A stretch of DNA of 11,186 bases from the NCBI GenBank assembly GCA_964407825.1, contig CAYOXD010000104.1, positions 1 through 11,186 on the forward strand, in the 5' to 3' direction. The DNA is from CAYOXD01 sp964407825 (GTDB taxonomy: Bacteria > Desulfobacterota > Desulfobacteria > Desulfobacterales > JAFDDL01). Made by a program: the position numbers and the translations under genes. Numbering within the stretch: position 1 is the first letter of the stretch; the number at the start of each line of letters is the position of its first letter. The notes beneath the pieces are model-generated. The model ran no database searches, had not been told where the DNA came from, and saw only the letters and a list, made by a program, of their open reading frames with translations. Positions 5,576-11,186 of the stretch are shown here, piece after piece.

Positions 5576-6865
5576 ATGATCACATTCTTAAAGCAGTGGG
5601 GACGATTCATGCAGATGGGCGCCGAAGCCCATGCCAGGTGGGAGCTGGAAGTGTCCACGACCATTTTGCGCGACAGGCGACGGCTGATGGTTCTCGGGTT
5701 GCTGGCACTGCCGGTGATCTTGGGGGGAATCGCCTTCGCAGACCAGATCGCCGCGGGCCTGCCGGCCTTTATCGGCGGGAAAAAAGCTTACAGCCCGGCC
5801 TTCTACACCAATACGATTTTCCTTGTCTCCATTCTGGTGGGGGTATGCGCGGGGCTGATCACCGGATGCATCGGCGCGGGCGGTGGTTTCATCATCGCGC
5901 CGGCCCTGATGAGCGCTGGCGTCAAGGGGATTCTGGCCGTAGGTACCGACCTGTTTCATATCTTCGCCAAGGCCATCATGGGCAGCGTTTTGCACCGGAA
6001 GCTCGGAAACATATCGGTGGCCCTGGCCTTTGTCTTCCTGATCGGCTCGGCCATTGGTGCGACGCTGGGCGGCCTGATCAACCGGATTCTCTACGAGCTG
6101 AACCCCATGATCAGCGACGCCTTCATCACAAGTGTCTATGCGTTGATGCTGGGGTTTCTGGGCTTTTACGCCCTGTTCGATTATCTGAAGGTGCGCCGGC
6201 GGGCCATCCGACCCGCCAGGGCAGGAGCAAAGACCGAGGGGGTGGAGATGGGCCACCTCCCCAGGAGGCTCCAGGCCCTCCACATCCCGCCCATGATTTC
6301 CTTCGACTATGGCCTCTCGCCCCACGGCAGACGGATATCCTGGGTTTTTCTGGTGCTCTCTGGCATTCTGGTCGGCCTTGCGGCCGGCATCATGGGTGTT
6401 GGCGGTGGATTCTTGACCTTTCCCATATTTGTTTACGTGCTGGGGGTCTCATCCATGACCACGGTGGGGACCGACATCTTCCAGATCGTCTTCACGGCCG
6501 GATATGCCGGGATTTCCCAGTATGCGATCTACGGGTTTATCTTTTACACCCTGGCCATTGGCATGCTGCTCGGGTCCCTGGTGGGCATCCAGATCGGATC
6601 CATGGCCACCAAGGTGGTCTCCGGCGTCACGATCCGAGGCTTCTATGCCCTGGCGGTAATGGCCGGATTCATGAACCGGTTCTTCGCCCTTCCCACCAAA
6701 CTGGTCGAGCTGGACTACCTGCCCATCTCCAGGGAGGTGGGCAGGGTACTGGAAAACATCGGGTTTTATGCCTTTTTTATCGTCATCATCACCTTCGCCA
6801 TTTGGGTGTTTGCTACGTTTTTCAGAAATCTCAACGTATTGAAGGGAAAGGAGGCACAGGCATGA
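5576..6865 (+). CDS. TauE/SafE (DUF81) family membrane transporter, long form
   Basis: This 429-residue polytopic protein carries the family's internal duplication: the glycine-rich helix motifs GLITGCIGAGGGF (93-105) and GLAAGIMGVGGGF (267-279). Each is followed by a proline-containing helix and then by a VGTD segment (VGTDLFHIF and VGTDIFQIVF). TauE/SafE proteins move anions such as sulfite, sulfoacetate and other organosulfonates or carboxylates across the inner membrane. The substrate here cannot be told. It is much longer than the usual 250-280 residues. The additions are a cytoplasm-like N-terminus (1-36), a helix at 37-55 with a loop of about 20 residues, a basic central loop near 205-250, and a C-terminal extension with a final helix. 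Its stop overlaps the next start (ATGA), so the two are translationally coupled. Co-transcription with a kinase and three receivers suggests signal-controlled transport. Confidence 0.92.
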   Translation: MITFLKQWGRFMQMGAEAHARWELEVSTTILRDRRRLMVLGLLALPVILGGIAFADQIAAGLPAFIGGKKAYSPAFYTNTIFLVSILVGVCAGLITGCIGAGGGFIIAPALMSAGVKGILAVGTDLFHIFAKAIMGSVLHRKLGNISVALAFVFLIGSAIGATLGGLINRILYELNPMISDAFITSVYALMLGFLGFYALFDYLKVRRRAIRPARAGAKTEGVEMGHLPRRLQALHIPPMISFDYGLSPHGRRISWVFLVLSGILVGLAAGIMGVGGGFLTFPIFVYVLGVSSMTTVGTDIFQIVFTAGYAGISQYAIYGFIFYTLAIGMLLGSLVGIQIGSMATKVVSGVTIRGFYALAVMAGFMNRFFALPTKLVELDYLPISREVGRVLENIGFYAFFIVIITFAIWVFATFFRNLNVLKGKEAQA

Positions 6866-7548
6866 TCGCAAACAAGAAGAAATTTTCCTCGGGCGCCGTG
6901 CTGCTGGCCGGGTTTGCCGGCGTGCTGATCCTTCTTTTCTCGCCGGTCTTCAAGGGGCAAAACGGCTTGAATTTTCTGGATTCCCTGTATAATTCAATAT
7001 CCAAGGACTCGGCCAACTATTTCCCTGAAGTCCGGGGAAAAGTGGCACCCTTTGCCGGAACGCTGATCGAGGTCACCCTGGAACCAGCTGACGCGGGAGA
7101 GGCCAGCCGAACAGGCGCCCTCTTCGAAAAGGCCGGCGCCCGAGTCCGGCATACCGGAAAGCAGATCACGGTGCGGGGATCCCTGGGGCGGATTCTCGGC
7201 AATTGCGTCTCGGACACCCAAGACCTGTACAACAATGACGGGGAGGCGATCCGTGCCCGGTACGCCATGGACGAGCGTTTGGTGGTATATACCTGGTATC
7301 AGGCGCTTCAGCGCCTGTCCCGGGAGCTTAACCGCCAGGGCGACTTCAGGGCCGCCAAGGTCGTGGACCTGGTGATTCAAAAGGCGGTGGAGCTCTCCTA
7401 TAATTACTATCGAATCGAGCCGCTCAAGATCTCCCGTGGGGCGGGGGTTGTCACGTTTTCCCTTATCTTTTACGTGATCTACACACTCTGGTTCGGTTTC
7501 GCGGTCCTCTTCCTGTTCGAAGGCTGGGGATTGAAGCTGGAGCACTGA
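6862..7548 (+). CDS. Two-helix membrane protein of unknown family
   Basis: This 228-residue protein was not recognised. It begins with a basic MIANKKK and a membrane helix at about 9-27, which may be a signal anchor. The next 165 or so residues are soluble (about 30-195), with a predicted beta-rich first half (GTLIEVTLEP, KQITVRGSL) and a helical second half (YQALQRLSREL, AAKVVDLVIQKAV). A second, strongly hydrophobic helix lies at about 198-222, ending in a short tail. This topology would place both termini on one side and the middle on the other, probably the periplasm. AAAGGAGG at 6847-6854 fixes the start, which overlaps the TauE/SafE stop by 4 bp. Such tight coupling suggests an accessory subunit of that transporter, but this is inference. 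Confidence 0.85.
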   Translation: MIANKKKFSSGAVLLAGFAGVLILLFSPVFKGQNGLNFLDSLYNSISKDSANYFPEVRGKVAPFAGTLIEVTLEPADAGEASRTGALFEKAGARVRHTGKQITVRGSLGRILGNCVSDTQDLYNNDGEAIRARYAMDERLVVYTWYQALQRLSRELNRQGDFRAAKVVDLVIQKAVELSYNYYRIEPLKISRGAGVVTFSLIFYVIYTLWFGFAVLFLFEGWGLKLEH

Positions 7549-7554
7549 GGCCCC

Positions 7555-10212
7555 ATGGCCCTTTATGATGCACCCGATCCGTGCAGCGGTGGCTTTATGA
7601 ACCGTATGTGGACCCGACTATCCCGGTGGTTTCAAGGGGACCGCCCTTCCCAGGACGAAGGGCGGTCCGAGTCGCTCAGGATTGCCTTCAAGGAGCGCTA
7701 TCATCATTTCAAGCTTCTGCTCAACGCCAACAACCATGCCTTGCGGAAAATGGCCGATATCGAGGGGGCCCTTCACGGGCAACACCCCTTCGGTATGGCC
7801 TTTGTGCGCGATCGCTGCACGGGGGTGTCGGTCAGCGTCCTGCGGATGATCCAGGCAATGGTGCATCTGGCACCCGGAAAGTATGAGGCGCTGCAGCCCC
7901 GGTTCAAGGAAATCAACGACGCCATCTCCGGTGTGCTCTCCTCCCGGGATCTTCCATCCGAGCCGATCCTCATGGCGCCCCTCGGGGCCATCGGCAGGCG
8001 CTCGGCCGCGCTGGTGGGCCACAAAATGGCCATGCTGGGCGAGATAAAAAACCGCATCGGCCTCCAGGTACCGGAGGGGTTTGCCATCACGACCTACGCC
8101 CAGGAGCAGTTCTTCGAGGCAAACGGCCTGAACGATGAAATTAACCGCCTGGTGCAGTCCTCGGACATGGAGGACATGGAGGGGCTCTACACCCTGAGCG
8201 GGCGCATACGGCGCCTGATCCTCCAGGCGCCCCTGCCACCGGCACTTCTGGATGCCATCGACGAGGGCTGGGAGCACCTCGCAGCGGCCGGCGGCAGGGA
8301 CAGGCGCCTTGCGGTCAGAAGCAGCGCCCTGGGCGAGGATTCCGATACCGGCTCCTTTGCGGGCCAGTTCCTCTCCGCCCTGAACATCAGGCACGAGGAC
8401 ATCCCCGACGCCTACAGGGAGGTGATCGCCAGCAAGTACCAGCTTCATCCCATGATGTACCGGTTGCAAAGGGGGATCAGAGACGAGGACGTTCCCATGG
8501 CCGTGGGATGCGTGGAGATGATTGATGCCGTCGCGGGGGGGGTTCTCTACACCCGAAGCCCCGTTGATGCGGTCCATGGGGATGCAGTGCTGATCGCCTC
8601 GGTCTGGGGCATGCCCAAGGCGGTGGTGGAGGGGACCGCGGCCTCCGACCTATTCCTCCTCAATAGGAGCGCCCCCCATGGGGTCCTTCAGCGACACATC
8701 GGAAAGAAGGATGTCAAATACGTCCGCTGCGAGACCGATTCGGGCCTCTGGCGGGAGACGGTGTCAGAAGCGGCGGCGGGCAAGCCCTCCCTTGATGATG
8801 CCCAGGCGACGGCCCTGGCCCGCATTGGCCTCCTGCTGGAGGCGGCCCAAGGCCGCCCCCAGGACATGGAATGGGCGATCGATCCCCAGGGCCGAATTTA
8901 CGTGCTTCAGTGCCGCCGGCTCCAGACCCCGGTCCCAGGGGAGCGGAGCTCCTCCCCGCCGGCCCTGCCAGCCGGCGCCGCTGCGGTTCTGACCGAGGGA
9001 GGCGTAACGGCAAGTCCGGGCGTGGCCTGCGGTGAGGTTTTTCTCGTTGAGAGGCAAGCCGATGCCTTCAGGTTCCCGAAGGGAGCCATTCTCCTGGCCC
9101 GGCAGGCCCTGCCCGCCTGGGCGGCGCTGCTGGGCCGGGCCGCCGCGGTGGTGACGGCCCAGGGGGCAGTGGCCGGGCACCTGGCGAGCCTGGCCCGGGA
9201 GTTCGCCATTCCCGCCCTTTTTTCTCTAGATGGAGCGACGGAGCGACTGCATCCGGGCGACACGGTGACCGTGGATGCGGACCACCGGCGAATCTACAGG
9301 GGCTGTGTCCAATCCGTACTGGCGACCCGTGAGCCGGCTCCGGCCGTCTTTGCGGAAAGCCCGGTGCATACTCTCCTGAAAAGGGCCGCCCAATGGATTG
9401 TGCCCCTGAACCTGCTGGACCCGGAGGCCGGAGAATTTTCGATCCAGGGCTGCCGCACCCTTCACGACATGACCCGCTTCATTCACGAAAAATCGGTCAT
9501 GGAGATGTTCAGCTTCGGCAGGAATCACCGTTTTCCGGAGAGATCCGGCAAGCAGCTCTATCACCGGGTTCCCATGCAGTGGTGGGTGTTGAACCTCGAT
9601 GACGGATTCAAAAGGGAGGTCTGCGGAAAATATGTCACCCTGGACGACATCGCCTCCGTGCCGATGCGGGCCTTCTGGGCAGGATTCGCCGCGGTGGCCT
9701 GGGACGGCCCGCCCGCCATGGACCGGGGGGGCCTGCTATCGGTCATGTTTCACTCCACCCTTAACCCAGCCCTGGTGACCGGGGTCAAATCCCGGGCAGC
9801 GGAAGAGAATTTTTTCATGATCTCGAAGCATTTTTGCAGCCTCACCTCCAGGCTGGGCTACCACTTTTCAACCTTCGAGGCCCTTGTGGGGGAACGGGAA
9901 AGGGAAAATTACCTCACCTTTCAGTTCAAGGGCGGGGCCGCCGACATCCACCGCCGGATCGGACGCACGGCCCTTCTCGGCGAGATCCTGGAGCGGTACG
10001 GGTTCTGGGTGAAAATCCGGGAAGATCACCTGAGCGCCCGGATCCAGGAGGCACCCGAGCCGTTCATGCGCCGCCGGATCGCCCTGCTGGGATACCTCAC
10101 CCTGCACACCCGCCAACTCGATATGGTCATGGAAAACGAAGCCCAGGTCACCTATTACCGGGCTAAGTTGCAGGGGGATATCGATGCGCACATTTTGCAT
10201 TCCGATCCATGA
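7555..10212 (+). CDS. PEP synthase/PPDK-like phosphotransfer protein lacking the TIM barrel
   Basis: This 885-residue protein has a helical N-terminus of unknown role (1-140). A PPDK/PEP-synthase ATP-grasp domain follows (about 145-460), with Lys157 in GHKMAML, VPEGFAITT, Arg255 in RSSALGEDSD, SFAGQF, and EWAID at 439-443 then YVLQCRR. Next is a phospho-histidine swivel domain (about 480-585) with His542 in GAVAGHLASLAREFAIPA. The usual TSH or TCH is AGH here, but the His is kept. The PEP/pyruvate-binding TIM barrel expected next is absent. Residues 600-885 form an unrelated domain (PLNLLDPEAGEF, TLHDMTRFIHEKSVMEMF). The protein could split ATP to a phospho-His and pass phosphate to an unknown acceptor, comparable in logic to rifampicin phosphotransferase. 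It starts 6 bp after the previous stop; an in-frame ATG at 7597 is an alternative. It is not a normal gluconeogenic PEP synthase. Confidence 0.87.
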   Translation: MALYDAPDPCSGGFMNRMWTRLSRWFQGDRPSQDEGRSESLRIAFKERYHHFKLLLNANNHALRKMADIEGALHGQHPFGMAFVRDRCTGVSVSVLRMIQAMVHLAPGKYEALQPRFKEINDAISGVLSSRDLPSEPILMAPLGAIGRRSAALVGHKMAMLGEIKNRIGLQVPEGFAITTYAQEQFFEANGLNDEINRLVQSSDMEDMEGLYTLSGRIRRLILQAPLPPALLDAIDEGWEHLAAAGGRDRRLAVRSSALGEDSDTGSFAGQFLSALNIRHEDIPDAYREVIASKYQLHPMMYRLQRGIRDEDVPMAVGCVEMIDAVAGGVLYTRSPVDAVHGDAVLIASVWGMPKAVVEGTAASDLFLLNRSAPHGVLQRHIGKKDVKYVRCETDSGLWRETVSEAAAGKPSLDDAQATALARIGLLLEAAQGRPQDMEWAIDPQGRIYVLQCRRLQTPVPGERSSSPPALPAGAAAVLTEGGVTASPGVACGEVFLVERQADAFRFPKGAILLARQALPAWAALLGRAAAVVTAQGAVAGHLASLAREFAIPALFSLDGATERLHPGDTVTVDADHRRIYRGCVQSVLATREPAPAVFAESPVHTLLKRAAQWIVPLNLLDPEAGEFSIQGCRTLHDMTRFIHEKSVMEMFSFGRNHRFPERSGKQLYHRVPMQWWVLNLDDGFKREVCGKYVTLDDIASVPMRAFWAGFAAVAWDGPPAMDRGGLLSVMFHSTLNPALVTGVKSRAAEENFFMISKHFCSLTSRLGYHFSTFEALVGERERENYLTFQFKGGAADIHRRIGRTALLGEILERYGFWVKIREDHLSARIQEAPEPFMRRRIALLGYLTLHTRQLDMVMENEAQVTYYRAKLQGDIDAHILHSDP

Positions 10213-10249
10213 TGACGCCGCCGGGCACGCCCTTGGCAGCACATGGATC
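10204..10249. repeat. Inverted repeat at the dikinase stop codon
   Basis: GATCCATG (10204-10211) and CATGGATC (10242-10249) are perfect 8-base arms 30 bases apart, overlapping the dikinase stop. A third copy, GATCCAT, lies at 10267-10273, so two alternative pairings exist. No T-run follows. The repeat lies between convergent genes and could slow polymerase or stabilise the mRNA end, but it is not a classical terminator. Confidence 0.4.
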
Positions 10250-10357
10250 AGGGCGGCTCCCAGGTCGATCCATCGGAGACTGCACTCAATTGACGAGATG
10301 GGTCTTCAGATAGAACACCAGATTCTCCTTGCCGTTTTGCAGCGCAAGCGTCCCATA

Positions 10358-11008
10358 TCAGGTGATGGCGGCATATCCGTTCTTGATGGCATACCGGGTG
10401 AGTTCAACGGCATTTCGACACCCGGTCTTTTCCATCATATTGGAACGATGCTTTTCAACAGTTCGAATGGAGATGCCCATCATGCCGGCAATCTGCCGAT
10501 TGCTGTATCCGTCTGCGATCAGGGTGAGGACTTGGATCTCTCGGTGGCTGAGGTGGGTTCGGGCATCCTCCCATGCCAGAAGATCCAGCAAGGTGGTATT
10601 CTGGTCAACGCCCGCAATGCCCTCCGAGAGATAGACCCCCCCCTTTCGGACTGAGTTGATGGCGGCAATGAGCTCACTTCCCCAACTGCTCTTGCAAACA
10701 AGACCGGAGGCACCATTCTTAATGGCCCTCCGGATATTTTCCCCGTGCAGATTACCGCTGAGAACAATGGTTCTGATCGTCGGATTGTGGCGCCTTATTT
10801 CCTCAAGCGCCTCGAATCCCTGCATTCTCGGCATGGCAAGATCCATTACCACCACATCCGGGGTGATGCGCCGAAGAAGATCCAACAGCTCGATTCCGTC
10901 GTTCGCCTCTCCCGCCACCTGCCAATCATCAATCGTCTCAATGATCAATTTCAGGCCCTGACGAACGATAGGGTGATCTTCTGCAATAATGATCTTACAA
11001 TTTATCAT
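10358..11008 (-). CDS. NarL/FixJ-type response regulator (receiver plus LuxR helix-turn-helix)
   Basis: This 216-residue response regulator has a receiver (1-120) with Glu10-Asp11, phospho-acceptor Asp56 (VVVMDLAMP), Ser in VLSGN and the conserved Lys in LVCKSS. A LuxR/GerE DNA-binding domain follows (about 150-210) with LSHREIQVLTLIADGYSNRQIA and the recognition helix SIRTVEKHRSNMMEK. It should bind DNA as a phosphorylation-driven dimer. The ATG at 11008-11006 begins MINCKIIIAEDHP, the usual family start. A GTG 15 bases upstream is possible, but neither has a clear ribosome site. It is convergent with the dikinase operon and has no kinase beside it on its own strand, so it is an orphan here. 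Its partner could lie beyond the right edge or be the Cache kinase. Its base composition is lower in GC than the operon, as is its upstream region. Confidence 0.92.
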   Translation of the reverse strand: MINCKIIIAEDHPIVRQGLKLIIETIDDWQVAGEANDGIELLDLLRRITPDVVVMDLAMPRMQGFEALEEIRRHNPTIRTIVLSGNLHGENIRRAIKNGASGLVCKSSWGSELIAAINSVRKGGVYLSEGIAGVDQNTTLLDLLAWEDARTHLSHREIQVLTLIADGYSNRQIAGMMGISIRTVEKHRSNMMEKTGCRNAVELTRYAIKNGYAAIT

Positions 11009-11186
11009 AAGCGCACGCAGCACAAAACAGCCGAATCATAGGAACTCAATAGGTTGAGGCACGCTATCCTTACCCACCATACCGCAATCGATATTCTTTA
11101 GGATGATTCCCAATCAGGTTCCATACGAGTTAGTACTTGTTTAATAGTACGTATTATTACATATTTTTCAGTCATTCACCTCTTCT
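11009..11186. other. AT-rich region upstream of the NarL-type regulator
   Basis: No gene is supported. The last 70 or so bases are markedly AT-rich compared with the rest of the window. They contain an inverted repeat TAATA-N5-TATTA (11142-11156) and a direct repeat TAGTAC (11131-11136 and 11145-11150). The promoter of the minus-strand regulator probably lies here, but no clear -35/-10 or -24/-12 pair could be fixed. Confidence 0.4.

Noticed and set aside
5596..7548. A long open frame (about 650 codons) starting inside the TauE/SafE gene
   Set aside because: Its first two-thirds are the wrong frame of the transporter gene and have the low-complexity look of a shadow translation. Only the last 228 codons, from the ATG at 6862 with its own AAAGGAGG, form a real gene.
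7555..10212. Annotation as ordinary phosphoenolpyruvate synthase
   Set aside because: The C-terminal PEP/pyruvate-binding barrel is absent and replaced by an unrelated domain, so the classical reaction is unlikely.
1..11186. CRISPR array, tRNA, rRNA, insertion sequence or phage genes
   Set aside because: No regularly spaced repeats, tRNA-like cloverleaf, transposase motifs or terminal inverted repeats with target duplication were seen.

Overview
The window looks like a chromosomal piece of a GC-rich, probably anaerobic bacterium. The best guess is a Desulfobacterota (former Deltaproteobacteria) lineage. This rests on family content: a Cache-domain histidine kinase with an NtrB-type catalytic core, tandem stand-alone receivers, an unusually long TauE/SafE permease, a dikinase-like protein without a TIM barrel, and a sigma-54 activator beside a matching -24/-12 promoter. 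No rRNA, tRNA, CRISPR array, transposase or phage gene was seen.

Layout. (1) Positions 1-441, minus strand: an Rrf2-family regulator with Fe-S-type cysteines, running off the left edge. (2) 442-832: a divergent intergenic region with several inverted repeats, the most striking a TTGCA/TGCAA cluster at 698-734. (3) 833-2218, plus: an NtrC-family sigma-54 activator with intact AAA+ and Fis-type domains but a degenerate receiver. (4) 2219-2511: an intergenic region with a near-consensus sigma-54 promoter (2348-2364), a possible upstream activator site, and a leader of about 135 nt. (5) 2512-10212, plus: a tightly packed apparent operon. It encodes a membrane histidine kinase, three single-domain receivers, a TauE/SafE transporter, a two-helix membrane protein of unknown family, and an 885-residue protein with an ATP-grasp domain and a phospho-histidine swivel domain followed by an unfamiliar C-terminal domain. 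(6) 10358-11008, minus: a convergent, orphan NarL/FixJ-type response regulator. (7) 11009-11186: an AT-rich stretch upstream of that gene.

How the genes may work together (inference). The activator at 833 probably drives the sigma-54 promoter that transcribes the kinase-to-dikinase operon. Because its receiver has Glu where the phospho-accepting Asp should be and lacks the usual acidic pair, it is unlikely to be switched by ordinary phosphorylation. The operon's kinase senses something outside the cytoplasmic membrane and probably phosphorylates one or more of the three receivers. None of these has an output domain, so they would act by protein-protein contact, as phosphate sinks, or as relay intermediates. 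The natural targets are their operon partners: the permease, the small membrane protein and the dikinase-like enzyme. The window therefore reads as a sensor/receiver/transporter/phosphotransfer module. Its substrate cannot be read from sequence; an anion such as a sulfur oxyanion, organosulfonate or carboxylate is only a family-level guess.
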